Origin: Pseudomonas sp. DC1.2
GTDB taxonomy: Bacteria; Pseudomonadota; Gammaproteobacteria; Pseudomonadales; Pseudomonadaceae
Length of the DNA stretch: 64,000 bases
Direction: 5' to 3'
NCBI RefSeq assembly: GCF_034351645.1
Contig: NZ_CP133782.1
Coordinates: 3,787,001 to 3,851,000 of the forward strand
This document shows positions 54,737 through 64,000 of the stretch, in pieces; position 1 is the first letter of the stretch, and each line of letters opens with the position of its first letter. A program made the translations under genes and the position numbers. The notes beneath the pieces are model-generated. The model was not told the origin of the DNA and made no database searches. It worked only from the letters and a program-made list of their open reading frames with translations.

Positions 54737-56161
54737 TCAGCCCATCAGCGCCATCAGCTTTTGCGCTCCCAACACCTGGATAGCCCTTTTCAAGTTGTAG
54801 GCCTGTACCGCAAGCGCCATTTCTGCGCGAGTACCCTGTAACTGGCGCAGCAAAAACCGGCCATTGCCGAAGATCCATTGCTTCAGGTTGCCGAAGGGAT
54901 GCTCGACGATGGATCGGCGATTGACCATCATTTCGGGATGGGCCTTCATCCGCCCCTCCATTCGCTCAAATGCCGCTTCGTGGGCATGGCGCGTCAGATA
55001 CCGGCGTTCGGCCTTGGTGCAGCGGCTTTTGAGCGGACAACTTCGGCAGTCGCTGATAGCCGCCTGATAGATCCGGTCGCCCTTGCTCAGTTGTTTGAGC
55101 GTCAGTTGGTTGCCGGCGGGGCACTGATATTGATCGTTGTCCGTGTCATAAATTAATTCGGTTCGATCAAAGTACTGTTCGTCACCACCGGTGGTGTTGA
55201 TGGACCGATTCGGGGGCACAAACGCCGTGATGCCGGCATCTTCACAGCTCTGAAACTGGGCGCCATTGGAGTAGCCCGCATCCGCTGTGACGCAGCGTTC
55301 TGATTGGTGCAGCTCCTCTTTGGCCGCTTTGGCCATCGGATCGAGCTGGCGATTGTCGGTGCCTTCCTGAGTGACTTCGTGGTGCAGAATCAGACAATGT
55401 TTGGCATCTACAGCACTTTGAATGTTGTAGGCCACGAGCGGGCCGGACGCCGTTCGCATCTTCTGGGCCTCGGGCTCGCCCACGACGTGTTGAGCCAGAC
55501 CTTGAGCCTCCATCAGCACCTGACAGGTCTGGTTATTGGCCTTTTTTACCTGCAACTCTTGAAGCGCGGCTTGCACCGCTGAACGATCAATCGATTCCCC
55601 ATCCTCGCCACGATCTGCTTCATCAAGTTGTGCCAGATAACGCGCAATTCGCTTATCGAGCACCGCTTCTCGCTGCTTGAGTTTTTTCGGTGTCAGGTGT
55701 TTGCGACTTGAGGCAACCGCCTGAAACTTGCTGCCATCGATTGCCACCAACTCGCCGGCAATCAGACCGGCATTTCGGCAAAACCGAACAAAGGTGCGAC
55801 AGGTTGCGGTGAACGCAGCGCTGTTATCGCGCCGAAAATCAGCGATGGTTTTGAAGTCAGGGGCCAGCCGGCCAAGCAGCCACATGACTTCAACGTTGCG
55901 CTGACACTCGGCCTCGAGCCGCCGCGACGAGCGGATGCGCTGAAAATAGCCGTAGAGGTAGAGTTTGAGCAGGTCGGCGGGATCATACGAAGGGCGTCCC
56001 GTGGCCTTGGGCCTGGCTTTGTCGAAGCCCAGCAGCTCAAAGTCCAGAAGCGAAACATAGGCCTCGATCACCCGAACCAGATGGTCATCGGGAATGAGTT
56101 CGTCTAGCGAGAGTGGAAACAGCGCGCTCTGGGAGCGGTTTTCACCTTGGATATAGCGCAT
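54737..56161 (-). CDS. IS1182-family transposase, copy 2
   Basis: An intact 474-residue transposase with the same DDE motifs and zinc-ribbon-like Cys cluster as copy 1. It differs at about seven positions, for example VRFCRNA against VRFFRNA, VLMEAQ against VPMEAQ, VAYNIQ against VVYNIQ, SERCVT against SELCVT and MEGRMK against MERRMK. The two copies are therefore not a very recent duplication of one another. Confidence 0.92.
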   Translation of the reverse strand: MRYIQGENRSQSALFPLSLDELIPDDHLVRVIEAYVSLLDFELLGFDKARPKATGRPSYDPADLLKLYLYGYFQRIRSSRRLEAECQRNVEVMWLLGRLAPDFKTIADFRRDNSAAFTATCRTFVRFCRNAGLIAGELVAIDGSKFQAVASSRKHLTPKKLKQREAVLDKRIARYLAQLDEADRGEDGESIDRSAVQAALQELQVKKANNQTCQVLMEAQGLAQHVVGEPEAQKMRTASGPLVAYNIQSAVDAKHCLILHHEVTQEGTDNRQLDPMAKAAKEELHQSERCVTADAGYSNGAQFQSCEDAGITAFVPPNRSINTTGGDEQYFDRTELIYDTDNDQYQCPAGNQLTLKQLSKGDRIYQAAISDCRSCPLKSRCTKAERRYLTRHAHEAAFERMEGRMKAHPEMMVNRRSIVEHPFGNLKQWIFGNGRFLLRQLQGTRAEMALAVQAYNLKRAIQVLGAQKLMALMG

Positions 56162-56165
56162 AAGA

Positions 56166-56197
56166 AAAATGCCCGTATCTTGCGATACGGGCATTTT
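56166..56197 (-). terminator. Left-end hairpin of IS copy 2
   Basis: AAAATGCCCGTATC pairs perfectly with GATACGGGCATTTT around GCAA when read on the minus strand, followed by TCTT and the transposase start. It should stop read-through from doxX. Confidence 0.65.
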
Positions 56198-56242
56198 CTT
56201 CAACCGGCCAGCAGATTGCTAGGTTTTCACACAGCCTGGAAT

Positions 56243-56253
56243 GCGGGCCTTTT
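56243..56253 (-). terminator. doxX terminator, 5' arm (split by IS)
   Basis: On the minus strand AAAAGGCCCGC directly before the loop GAAT/ATTC. It pairs with the arm at 54630-54636. Confidence 0.8.
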
Positions 56254-56269
56254 GATTGAGCCTGGGCGG

Positions 56270-56704
56270 TCAACCCGAGATCGCGCGGTCTACCGAAAGC
56301 TTGCCGGCACCCTCAATCATTACGGCGATGCTGCCGCCGAGCAATGCCAGGGCGAACTCGTAACCGTTGTTGGCCATAAACAGACCGTTATGAATGTGTA
56401 CCGACAAGATCGCGACCAGCGAGAGAAAGCTCAACCCCAGCGCAGCGGGACGCACCAACAAACCAATAATCAGCGCCAAACCGGCGAAAAACTCCGTGCC
56501 GCCTGACAGGATCGCCATCAGGTAACCCGGCGTCAAACCAAGACTCTCCATGTACTGCGCAGTACCGGCCAAGCCATAACCACCAAACAGACCAAAAAGC
56601 TTCTGCGAACCATGGGCAGCGAAAATGATACCGACGAAGATCCGCAAAACGGTCAAACCGTAGCCAGCGCGGGTGAACAAAACCTTGTTGATCAGTGTGC
56701 TCAT
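56270..56704 (-). CDS. DoxX-family membrane protein
   Basis: A 144-residue inner-membrane protein with four transmembrane helices. It carries the DoxX pattern VLRIFVGIIFAAHGSQKLFG near the N-terminus and GGTEFFAGLALIIGL in the middle. The family is linked to redox and oxidant defence in some bacteria. ATG 56704 follows aaggaatgac. The gene's terminator is split by the IS. Confidence 0.88.
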   Translation of the reverse strand: MSTLINKVLFTRAGYGLTVLRIFVGIIFAAHGSQKLFGLFGGYGLAGTAQYMESLGLTPGYLMAILSGGTEFFAGLALIIGLLVRPAALGLSFLSLVAILSVHIHNGLFMANNGYEFALALLGGSIAVMIEGAGKLSVDRAISG

Positions 56705-56807
56705 GCCGTGTCATTCCTTATAAACGAGTGGGGGGTGGCCGCCATATTAATCGGATAATCAAATGATATAAGCGCAAATAACCCATCATAACAATCGATT
56801 TATTTGA

Positions 56808-58229
56808 TTACTTGCGAGAGGCGATTTTTTGCTCCTGGGGCTCCAACGACTCCCTCTCTCGATCAAACGCCAAATAGTACTTGTTCACGCTATTTACATA
56901 GCTGACGGCGCCCATCCCCACTTGCTCCATGGCGATACGTTCCACCTGAAAGAACCATTGATTGGGGTTCAAACCCCTTCGCCGAGCTTCGGCACGCATA
57001 CCCTGCACGCGCTCCGGCCCCATGTTGTAGGCCGCGAGCACGAACGCCATGCGCTCACGCTCATTGAGTTTGGGGCTTGCGAAGAACTTGCGGCGGATCA
57101 TCGCCAGGTACTTGGCACTCGCTTGCACATTGGCGTCGAGGTTCTGGATATTGTTGACGCCCACGCGCTGGGCGGCTGACGGAGTGATCTGCATCAGGCC
57201 AGTAGGACCGCCGCCGTTACTCGCGCCAGGCTGCAATGCGGACTCCTTGAATGCCAGCGCAGCCAGATTTAGCCAATCCATGCCTTGCGCATCAGCATGT
57301 TTCTGCAACACCGGCCGGAGTTTTTCCAGACGCTGTCGATCAGACTTGGCCAAGGGATAGCGCACTTGATACAGCCGTCGGTAAATACGTAGAAATGCCA
57401 CGTCGTCATCGGACGGTTTTTTGTAGGTGCTCAGGAAACGATCAATACTGGCGCGCAACATCGACGCATCACGACGCACAAACCAATGCTCTTCACCCGG
57501 CTCGCTGATGATCACCTGCCGATCAAAACGTAGCTTGGGCAGAATCTTGCCCCAACGCTCGGCGATCGGCTGCTCGACGATGGTCAGGTGGAAGATGCCG
57601 CCCTGGACCATTTCCAGGACGTCCTCCACCGCCAGGCTGGGATCGACCCATTCGACCTTGATCGGTGCCAGTTTGCGCAGGGCAAGTTTTTGATTGATCT
57701 GACTGATTGCGTCGCCGGCGGCACTGCCATTGGCAAGGGCCAGGGTTTTGCCAGAGAGCTGCTCCAGATGGGTGTAACGCCGCTCCCCCTTGATACCGAC
57801 CAACAACAACGGCACGTTACTGGCAATCGGTTGACTGCTACTGACTGCGTGCCCCGATTGCGCATCGAGCAGCTCGCCAGGCGCCACCAAGTCACCCTCC
57901 CCGCGCTGCAAGGCGCCAATCAGTTGATCCTTGGCTTTGGGGATAATCTTGAGGGTGATTTCCTGACCGTCACGGGCATGACTGTTGAGGTATTGCTCGA
58001 AGGCGCGCAAACGGTGGTACTCAACACCGATGGACTGGCCTTGGACTTCGCCGGAGCTGTTACGACTCTGATTGACCAGCACCCGCAGCACGTGGCTGCT
58101 GCGGATGGCTGCCAGATCACGCGCCTTGCTAGACGGCACTGCCTGCAGCGGCCCGGCCAGACGGGCAACTGCCGGCATCGGCAGCAAAAACGAACAACAC
58201 AGCAGTAGCAAAACCGAGGGACGTATCAT
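56808..58229 (-). CDS. MltF-like membrane-bound lytic transglycosylase
   Basis: A 473-residue exported murein hydrolase. A signal peptide (VLLLLCCSFLLPMPAVA) is followed by a solute-binding-type domain (about 45-265), then a lysozyme-like SLT domain (about 305-430) with the catalytic Glu in LAALAFKESALQPGA and with GPTGLMQITPSAA and AYNMGPERV. The start ATG 58229 has ggagagtgg upstream. This two-part form is the MltF family; P. aeruginosa has two such proteins. It cuts peptidoglycan with 1,6-anhydro ends. Confidence 0.9.
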   Translation of the reverse strand: MIRPSVLLLLCCSFLLPMPAVARLAGPLQAVPSSKARDLAAIRSSHVLRVLVNQSRNSSGEVQGQSIGVEYHRLRAFEQYLNSHARDGQEITLKIIPKAKDQLIGALQRGEGDLVAPGELLDAQSGHAVSSSQPIASNVPLLLVGIKGERRYTHLEQLSGKTLALANGSAAGDAISQINQKLALRKLAPIKVEWVDPSLAVEDVLEMVQGGIFHLTIVEQPIAERWGKILPKLRFDRQVIISEPGEEHWFVRRDASMLRASIDRFLSTYKKPSDDDVAFLRIYRRLYQVRYPLAKSDRQRLEKLRPVLQKHADAQGMDWLNLAALAFKESALQPGASNGGGPTGLMQITPSAAQRVGVNNIQNLDANVQASAKYLAMIRRKFFASPKLNERERMAFVLAAYNMGPERVQGMRAEARRRGLNPNQWFFQVERIAMEQVGMGAVSYVNSVNKYYLAFDRERESLEPQEQKIASRK

Positions 58230-58466
58230 CCACTCTCCGGAAAGAATACTGGCGGACCTCATGACACATTTCATGAAGTTGAGCGACAGAAACAGAGCGC
58301 CTTGAGCGCTGGCAACGTGCGAAAGACTGGCACAGTGATGGCAACCCCACCAACCTGACCTGTCTCGCGGCATCAAGAGACAGCTATAACTCTATGTAGT
58401 TCTTGGCTTTTCTTATAAATCTACAGCTCTGATATGCTTTCCGGCCTTTTGGTCCGAGGTAGCACC

Positions 58467-59276
58467 ATGCAACTCATCGATATCGGCGTCAACCTCACCA
58501 ACCCCAGTTTCGACGACAAGCACTCAGCCGTACTCGAACGCGCCTATGCCGCCGGAGTCTGCCAACTGGTGCTCACCGGGACCAGCGTGGAGGGCAGCGA
58601 GCACGCCCTGGAGCTCTGCCGGCAACTGGATGAAACCGCTCAGCGTTTGTTTGCCACCGCCGGCATTCACCCGCATTCGGCCAGCGACTGGAACGCCGAC
58701 AGCGCCCAGCGCCTGCGCAGTTTGCTCAAGGAACCGAACATGGTGGCCGTGGGTGAATGCGGGCTGGATTTCAATCGCGACTTCTCGCCGCGCCCGCAGC
58801 AGGAGAAGGTCCTGGAAGCCCATCTGGAAATGGCGGTCGAGCTGCAATTGCCGGTGTTTCTTCACGAGCGGGATGCCAGCCAACGACTGCTGGAAATCCT
58901 GCGTAACTACCGCGATCAGCTACCTGCTGCCGTGGTGCATTGCTTTACCGGTGAAAAGAAGGCGCTCTTCAGTTACCTCGATCTCGATTTGCATATCGGC
59001 ATCACCGGCTGGATTTGCGACGAGCGCCGGGGCACGCATCTGCATCCATTAGTCAAAGAGATCAAGCAAGGACGACTGATGCTGGAAAGTGATGCGCCGT
59101 ATCTGCTGCCGCGCACACTCCGACCCAAGCCGAAAAACGGGCGCAATGAACCGGCGTACCTGACCGAGGTCTTGCGGGAAGTGGCGCTGCACCGCGCTGA
59201 GCGCGAAGAAGATCTGGCGGCGCACACCACCGCGTGCGCGAGGGCCTTCTTCAGTCTGCCGACTATTGCCCAATAG
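58467..59276 (+). CDS. tatD: TatD-family metal-dependent deoxyribonuclease
   Basis: A 269-residue TIM-barrel metallohydrolase. The metal-binding residues are in [13 protein letters not shown] (with the family's usual HxH changed to IGVN as in TatD proper), [26 protein letters not shown] and [11 protein letters not shown]. TatD proteins have 3'-5' DNA exonuclease activity. ATG 58467 gives the family start. Confidence 0.92.
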   Translation: MQLIDIGVNLTNPSFDDKHSAVLERAYAAGVCQLVLTGTSVEGSEHALELCRQLDETAQRLFATAGIHPHSASDWNADSAQRLRSLLKEPNMVAVGECGLDFNRDFSPRPQQEKVLEAHLEMAVELQLPVFLHERDASQRLLEILRNYRDQLPAAVVHCFTGEKKALFSYLDLDLHIGITGWICDERRGTHLHPLVKEIKQGRLMLESDAPYLLPRTLRPKPKNGRNEPAYLTEVLREVALHRAEREEDLAAHTTACARAFFSLPTIAQ

Positions 59277-59402
59277 CCGCCGACTTCCAGTCGTGCTCGC
59301 CTGCTGGCTTGCGCATTGACCTGCATCAAGATCCAAACTCCTGCATAGCGGCACAATGCTGGCACCTTGCCAATGCTGTTTCCGCTATCAGAGAAGACCT
59401 CC

Positions 59403-60884
59403 ATGGGTGCCTGGCTTAGCAACATCTCACTGAAATACAAATTCTGGGCGGTCAACGCCGTCGCTTTCATCACCACACTGCTGCTGGTCCTGTACGCCGT
59501 ACAACTTGAACAGGAGGCTCGCAGCCATGCCTCTCAGGCGTCGGCCCAGGCTCAGGCGCGATTGCTCTCGGCATGGCCGGCCGGGCAACCGCTGCCCAAG
59601 GCCGACAATGTGCTGACTTTTAGTCACGGACAAGCGCCGCGAATAAACGAGCAACCGGTACTGGAACTGACCGACAGCAATGGCTGGATCGACATCAACG
59701 CCATGCCGCTGTTCGGCGACAACTTGTTAATGGGCGCCGAGGTCTTCAGTCGTGCCGACGGCCAGCAAGTCGCTGTCATTGCCTACGGCCCGAGCCTGAG
59801 CCAGGTGTTCGGCGAACGCTTCTTCAACTATGCAATGGCGGTGGCGATCCTGATGCTGGCAATGCTCGGTGCGTCGCAGTTGTTGATCCGCTTCCTGCTC
59901 AGTCAGCTCAACACTCTGAAAGATGTGATGCTGCACGTGGAGCAGACCGGCGACCTGTCGGCCAGGGTGCCGTTGGCCTGCAAGGACGAAGTCGGGCAGA
60001 TGGCCAGTGCCTTTAACGCGATGCAGGCCGGTTACCAGCGCGTGGTCAATACCGTGGCCAACACCGCGCGGCAACTGGATGTCGGCGCGGCGCGATTGGC
60101 CTCGAACATGAACGAAGTGCGACACGGCATGCTTGGCCAGCAAAGTGAAACTGATCAGGCGGCGACAGCGATCAATGAAATGACCGCCACCGTCCACCAC
60201 ATTGCCCAACATGCCGGCGCCACCCGCGACCTCTCGCAAAGCGCCGACACCCTCGCCGGTGGAGGACAGGAAGTGGTCAGTCGCGTACAGAAATCGATTG
60301 CCGGGTTGTCCAACGGCGTGCAACAGACCGCCGAAATGATCCAGCGTCTGGCCGAAGACAGCCAAAAGATCAATGGCGTGGTCAGTGTGATTCACAGCAT
60401 CGCTGAACAAACCAACCTGCTGGCGCTCAATGCCGCCATCGAAGCCGCTCGCGCCGGCGAAATGGGCCGAGGTTTTGCGGTCGTGGCCGATGAAGTGCGC
60501 AACTTGGCCAAGCGCGTGCAAACCTCTACCGATGAAATCACCCTGATGGTTTCTGCGTTGCAGGCCGGAACACGGGACGCTGTGGACTTTATGCAGGAAA
60601 GCTCGTTCAAGGCCGACGACTGTGTGCAACAAGCTCAGGAAGCCGGCGCGGCCTTGGCGGAGATCACCAGCGCGGTGGCACAAATGCGCGAGAGCAACAC
60701 ACAAATTGCGGTGGCAGCCGAGCAGCAGAGCCATGTGGCAGAGGAGATGAATCGGGCAGTGGTGAGCATTCGTAATGTGACCGAGAACACCGTGCAGCAA
60801 ACGGTGGCGTCGGCCACCACCAGCAACGAGCTGGCGACATTGGCCGGAGAATTGAGCAAAGCCATCGGGCAGCTAAAACTGTGA
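59403..60884 (+). CDS. Methyl-accepting chemotaxis protein
   Basis: A 493-residue receptor. It has a first transmembrane helix (about 13-33), a periplasmic sensor domain of about 110 residues, a second helix (about 143-168), HAMP (to about 222) and a signalling coiled coil with the conserved tip [19 protein letters not shown]. There is no C-terminal CheR/CheB pentapeptide. The ligand is unknown. ATG 59403 is chosen over 59367 because it begins at the first helix. The neighbour pattern mltF-tatD-MCP agrees with P. aeruginosa. Confidence 0.9.
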   Translation: MGAWLSNISLKYKFWAVNAVAFITTLLLVLYAVQLEQEARSHASQASAQAQARLLSAWPAGQPLPKADNVLTFSHGQAPRINEQPVLELTDSNGWIDINAMPLFGDNLLMGAEVFSRADGQQVAVIAYGPSLSQVFGERFFNYAMAVAILMLAMLGASQLLIRFLLSQLNTLKDVMLHVEQTGDLSARVPLACKDEVGQMASAFNAMQAGYQRVVNTVANTARQLDVGAARLASNMNEVRHGMLGQQSETDQAATAINEMTATVHHIAQHAGATRDLSQSADTLAGGGQEVVSRVQKSIAGLSNGVQQTAEMIQRLAEDSQKINGVVSVIHSIAEQTNLLALNAAIEAARAGEMGRGFAVVADEVRNLAKRVQTSTDEITLMVSALQAGTRDAVDFMQESSFKADDCVQQAQEAGAALAEITSAVAQMRESNTQIAVAAEQQSHVAEEMNRAVVSIRNVTENTVQQTVASATTSNELATLAGELSKAIGQLKL

Positions 60885-61001
60885 AGGCCGATTCGCCAGC
60901 AAGCCCCCCTATCGCGCCGATAGCCAACCTTGATTCGCCGTCCACTGCCGCCAAGCCTACTCTTCAAGCATGTCTTCAACATGTAACGAGGAGTTTCCAC
61001 C

Positions 61002-61235
61002 ATGGGCAAACGTCATCCCCACCTTCCCGCCTGGCAATGGCGAGTTAATCCACAGACTGATCAGCACTCCGCCCACTGGGCGCTGCAACTGATCGCCGCG
61101 CCACTGTTCATCATTGCGTTCATGCTGATGGTCTCCGGGGTGTTTAGCGCCAGCTTGCCGAGTCTCGCTATCGGTATCGTCGGCCTGGTGGCCGCGCTGG
61201 GTTTACAACGCCACGGTCATGGCCTGGAGGCGTGA
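61002..61235 (+). CDS. Small two-helix membrane protein
   Basis: A 77-residue protein with a polar N-terminus (MGKRHPHLPAWQWRVNPQTD) and two hydrophobic helices (about 27-47 and 51-68), ending in a His-containing tail. ATG 61002 has gaggag upstream. It lies between the MCP and the convergent thioesterase gene. I do not recognise the family. Confidence 0.65.
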   Translation: MGKRHPHLPAWQWRVNPQTDQHSAHWALQLIAAPLFIIAFMLMVSGVFSASLPSLAIGIVGLVAALGLQRHGHGLEA

Positions 61236-61263
61236 TCGAGGTCGGTGCCAGCGAGCTCACCGA

Positions 61264-62061
61264 TCAGGCAAAAATCGTCACCGTCTGGCGGCTCATGGCT
61301 ATCAAGTGCCCGTCGCTGCTCCACAGCTGGGCGGCGGCGTGGCCATAACCCTGCGCGGCGTGTTCGATTTCCACCCGGTATTTGAACCAATCCAACGCGC
61401 TCAACGTGCGCAGCGGCTGGACGAATTCGATGGTCCAGGTCAGCGTGCTACCTGGCGCCGGTTTGTTCAGGTGCGGTAACAACGCTGGCGGCCACGCGTC
61501 CACCAGCGCCAGGATATACGCTTCGCTGAGCGCCTCTTCTTTGACCTCGCCACGCAAACGTACCCAACCGCCCATGTCACGGGATTTGTTGCCGGTGAAG
61601 GGCAAGCCGCCGATACTCCAGCGCATCGCCAGATTGCGCATAAACTCCGGCGTCACGCCCTTGATGTAAGGCAATTCCTCGCAGTCATCCCAATGTTTCA
61701 TCTGCGGGGCCGATTGCGCCGCCACCGCCACCTCGCTAGGTCGCGACGCACCAAAGCTGCCCTGCACCAGCGTGACGACCTGTCCTTTCTGCATCACGCG
61801 GCCCAGCACTTGGCTGACGGCTTTGCCCTCGCGCAGTACCTCGACTTCAAAACTCACAGGCACCTCGGGTTCGACCGGGCCAACAAACGTGATCGCCAAC
61901 GAACGCACCGGACGATCCGCCGGTACTTTTGCGCGCATGACTTCGTATTGCAAAGCGGCGACCAAACCACCGAAGCTGGCACGGCCCTGGCCCCATTCAG
62001 CGGGTATAGACAGCGCTTGCGGGTGGCTACGGACAGCGTCGAGCAGATCGGAAAAGCGCAT
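61264..62061 (-). CDS. Acyl-CoA thioesterase, double hot-dog (TesB-like)
   Basis: A 265-residue protein of the 4HBT_3/TesB-like family, with two hot-dog repeats. Motifs include WGQGRASFGGLVAALQYE, which resembles the ligand-binding GGxxxA helix, and LDWFKYRVEIEHAAQGYGH in the second repeat. It should hydrolyse acyl-CoA; chain length is unknown. ATG 62061 (MRFSDLLDAV) is the family start; the frame from 62181 adds a Cys-rich lead unlikely to be translated. Confidence 0.85.
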   Translation of the reverse strand: MRFSDLLDAVRSHPQALSIPAEWGQGRASFGGLVAALQYEVMRAKVPADRPVRSLAITFVGPVEPEVPVSFEVEVLREGKAVSQVLGRVMQKGQVVTLVQGSFGASRPSEVAVAAQSAPQMKHWDDCEELPYIKGVTPEFMRNLAMRWSIGGLPFTGNKSRDMGGWVRLRGEVKEEALSEAYILALVDAWPPALLPHLNKPAPGSTLTWTIEFVQPLRTLSALDWFKYRVEIEHAAQGYGHAAAQLWSSDGHLIAMSRQTVTIFA

Positions 62062-62236
62062 GAAAACCTCGCGAAGTGGAAAAAGATGACAGGATCTTAA
62101 CCAGCCAACGCAAGCGGCACAGCGTTCATTCCAGCCATAAGCACTGACAGATGAGCCGCGCTTACCTCGAACGCCACACACACGCCCCGGCAGGAGGGCG
62201 CGTTTGCGCGCTCCCCACAGGGGTCGTCAATGCCTT

Positions 62237-63004
62237 TCAGGATTTGAAGCAAGCGCTACTGAGCTTGTCGAGCACCCGGTCAGCGCGGCTTTCGGCCTTG
62301 GCCATGGTCGTTTTCCAGATCGCGACACAGGGCAACAAGTCTGCTTCCTGCTCGGCCCGGGCCAGCCATTGCCAGCAGTCGTGCCAATCACCCAGCGCAG
62401 CCTGGGCCGATTGAAGCCTGGGCAAGGCCGTTTCAGGTAAACGGTCCAGTTCGGGATAGGCTTCAATGCCGTAGCGAACACGCTTGATCAACAGGCGCAA
62501 GCGATGACGATCATGAGTCGGATCGTGCAGTGTCTGATCGAGTTTCTTCCATTGCCCGGACAGGCGTTTTTCGATGCGTGGGCGTAAGCCCTTGAGCAAT
62601 CCCTGACGCTGAGATGCCCGTAGGAAACGTGGAAAGGCGTCGAGCACTCTCAGCAAATGTGCCAACTCATCACTGGCCGCCACCGCCGGATAGGCAATAG
62701 CCATCTGCGCCATACGCCGCTGCGCTGCCGCGGGCTGATGGTGCAGCAGCAGATACGCGGCCAGCACTTCGCGATCACGCAGCGGCGTGGTCAGTTGCCC
62801 GACACCGGACGCGGCCGCCTCCAATTGCTCGACACCGGGCAAGCCGCGCAGGGGACGCAAAAGACTGCGCAAACGGCGGACCGTGGTGCGCAAATCATGC
62901 AGCGCTTCAGAGTCGGTACAGGCACTCAAGCGTGCCTGACAGGACAGCAAACGGACTTCCAGGCTCAACACCTGAGCCACTAATCGGTCAATCAAGGCAG
63001 ACAT
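62237..63004 (-). CDS. CHAD-domain protein
   Basis: A 255-residue protein with an all-helical CHAD domain. The conserved His and Arg pattern is seen in ALHDLRTTVRRLRSLLRPL and RLRLLIKRVRYGIEAY. CHAD proteins bind inorganic polyphosphate and are often near polyphosphate or phosphate genes, none of which are seen here. ATG 63004 is used. Confidence 0.85.
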   Translation of the reverse strand: MSALIDRLVAQVLSLEVRLLSCQARLSACTDSEALHDLRTTVRRLRSLLRPLRGLPGVEQLEAAASGVGQLTTPLRDREVLAAYLLLHHQPAAAQRRMAQMAIAYPAVAASDELAHLLRVLDAFPRFLRASQRQGLLKGLRPRIEKRLSGQWKKLDQTLHDPTHDRHRLRLLIKRVRYGIEAYPELDRLPETALPRLQSAQAALGDWHDCWQWLARAEQEADLLPCVAIWKTTMAKAESRADRVLDKLSSACFKS

Positions 63005-63092
63005 CGCTTGCTCCCTGAATCGAAGTTCCCACAGCAGTCATCGCAATGTTGCCAGCATCAACGCCACCGTTCATTGCGCTGCATCAAGCAGC

Positions 63093-63371
63093 TTAGCGCC
63101 CTGCGCGGGACTCACCAATGTAGAAGCGGGCCTTCTCGGCCTTGCTGGTGCAGCCTTCATAGGCTTCGAATTGCTGCTGGGTCTTGGCGCCGGTCAGCAA
63201 CGACAAGGCTTTGGAGTAACTGACCGTACCGGCAAACCCTTCGGCTTTGGCCAGGTCCAGTTCGTGCCAGGCGCCGTCGAGCTGGCTTGCACAACTGTCT
63301 CGGTAAGCAGTTTTGCCAGCGCATCCGGCGAGCGTCAGGGCAATCAAAGGCACACAGATCCAGGCTTTCAT
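63093..63371 (-). CDS. Small putative lipoprotein
   Basis: A 92-residue lipoprotein. The signal ends LTLAGCAGK, with the lipidated Cys near residue 17. The mature part has further cysteines (RDSCAS and YEGCTS) that may form a disulfide, and is helical and charged. ATG 63371 follows gaggtg. No function is evident. Confidence 0.75.
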   Translation of the reverse strand: MKAWICVPLIALTLAGCAGKTAYRDSCASQLDGAWHELDLAKAEGFAGTVSYSKALSLLTGAKTQQQFEAYEGCTSKAEKARFYIGESRAGR

Positions 63372-63594
63372 CAATAACACCTCAACGTTAGGTCAACATT
63401 CGTGCAGGTTAAGACGACGCGACCGGTAAAAAGTGCCTTGGCCCGCCTCAGGAAACTGTAGCGCGGCCAAGGATAGCCACTCGCCGCCGCGGCGTATCGA
63501 AAAAACGCGCCTTGTCCGCGTCCGACGAGCTTAGCGATTGAAGCACGCCCCTCGATGGGTGCATTGTTGAGGCCTTGTCAGATGAGGGCGGTTC

Positions 63595-64000
63595 ATGAAA
63601 AAGCGTGTCGCACTGGTGCTGGGCTCAGGCGGAGCCCGTGGCTATGCCCATATCGGTGTCATTGAAGAGATCGAACGGCGTGGCTACGACATTGCCTGCA
63701 TCGCCGGTTGCTCAATGGGCGCGGTGGTCGGCGGGATCTACGCCGCCGGCAAACTCAACGAATACCGCGACTGGATCGAAAGCCTGGATTATCTCGACGT
63801 GTTGCGGCTGGTGGACGTCAGCTTTCGCTTGGGGGCGATTCGCGGTGAAAAAGTCTTCGGGCAGATTCGCAAAATCGTCGGCGAAATCAATATCGAAGAC
63901 CTGCGTATTCCCTACACGGCGGTGGCGACCGACCTGACCAACCAACAGGAAATCTGGTTCCAGGAAGGTTGCCTGCACCAGGCAATGCGCGCCTCGGCAG
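63595..64000 (+). CDS. Patatin-like phospholipase (RssA-like), N-terminal part
   Basis: The gene runs off the right edge; 135 codons are visible. The oxyanion loop GSGGARGYAHIG is at residues 10-21 and the nucleophile Ser is in IAGCSMGAVVGG, typical of bacterial patatin-like lipases of the RssA/YchK group. The Asp of the dyad lies beyond the window. ATG 63595 follows gaggg. The rest of the protein cannot be judged. Confidence 0.85.
   Translation, partial: MKKRVALVLGSGGARGYAHIGVIEEIERRGYDIACIAGCSMGAVVGGIYAAGKLNEYRDWIESLDYLDVLRLVDVSFRLGAIRGEKVFGQIRKIVGEINIEDLRIPYTAVATDLTNQQEIWFQEGCLHQAMRASA

Larger units (their letters stand above)
54641..56238 (-). mobile_element. IS1182-family insertion sequence, copy 2
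   Basis: The element is 1,598 bp, the same length as copy 1 but inverted, with the same 16-bp terminal repeats CAGGCTGTGTGAAAAC. It is flanked by the direct repeat GAAT (54637-54640 and 56239-56242), which is exactly the loop of the doxX terminator. Its end hairpins are at 54673-54710 and about 56166-56197. The transposase points along doxX transcription, as in copy 1 with htpX. Confidence 0.92.

Noticed and set aside
60885..60960. REP-like sequence after the MCP gene (ttcgccagcaagcc)
   Set aside because: Only one short partial unit without an inverted partner.

Overview
The window is chromosomal DNA from a fluorescent-group Pseudomonas. GC content is high, most genes start after a clear Shine-Dalgarno, and several blocks follow gene neighbourhoods I remember from P. 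aeruginosa: sagS-ospR-gpx-msrB-alaA-htpX-tpm; deaD-crotonase-type II DAHP synthase; ohrR-ohr; efp-earP; oprI-L,D-transpeptidase-tesA-ABC; mltF-tatD-MCP. These assignments come from protein motifs and remembered synteny, not from a search. No rRNA, tRNA, CRISPR array or prophage was seen.

Layout. 1-7.1 kb: mobA, a YgdI-type lipoprotein, a 160-bp insertion-sequence relic, an RluA-type pseudouridine synthase, a glutaredoxin-like protein, a collapsed KefB-type antiporter relic, amtB, a three-gene membrane-stress operon (DUF883, YqjE-like, YqjK-like) and an EAL phosphodiesterase. 7.2-20.2 kb: a dGTPase-like HD protein, then a signalling block made of a BvgA/RocA-like regulator, a 1,200-residue BvgS-like hybrid kinase, an HD-GYP protein with a CACHE-type sensor, free-methionine-sulfoxide reductase, a DUF815 ATPase and the SagS-like hybrid kinase. 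20.2-26.7 kb: peroxide and thiol repair genes (ospR, gpx, msrB), alaA, htpX, an IS1182-family element and tpm. 26.7-40.3 kb: ordinary metabolism and regulators, including ohrR-ohr and efp-earP. 40.4-47.3 kb: a Gre-fold protein, cysB, a stress protein, 5'-nucleotidase, PanE-like reductase, thioredoxin-like and PilZ proteins, type I DAHP synthase and a GNAT. 47.9-54.4 kb: oprI, its likely cross-linking partner, tesA, an ABC transporter and greB. 54.6-64 kb: a second IS1182 copy in inverted orientation, doxX, mltF, tatD, an MCP, a thioesterase, a CHAD protein, a lipoprotein and the start of a patatin.

The most striking signal is the IS1182-family element. Both full copies (1,598 bp each) sit exactly in the loop of a Rho-independent terminator, with the loop itself (AGTGAT in one, GAAT in the other) duplicated as the target-site repeat. 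The transposase points the same way as the gene whose terminator was split. The relic at 960-1120 also follows half a terminator stem in the same orientation. The element carries terminator-like hairpins at both ends, so it appears to replace the terminator it interrupts.

The second theme is cyclic-di-GMP and phosphorelay signalling: an EAL protein, an HD-GYP protein, a PilZ protein and two hybrid kinases lie within the window. The arrangement regulator, BvgS-like kinase, HD-GYP resembles a Roc-type system with a different phosphodiesterase class. The third theme is thiol and peroxide defence under two paralogous MarR/OhrR-type regulators, whose target promoters share a TTGyGyGCAA palindrome.
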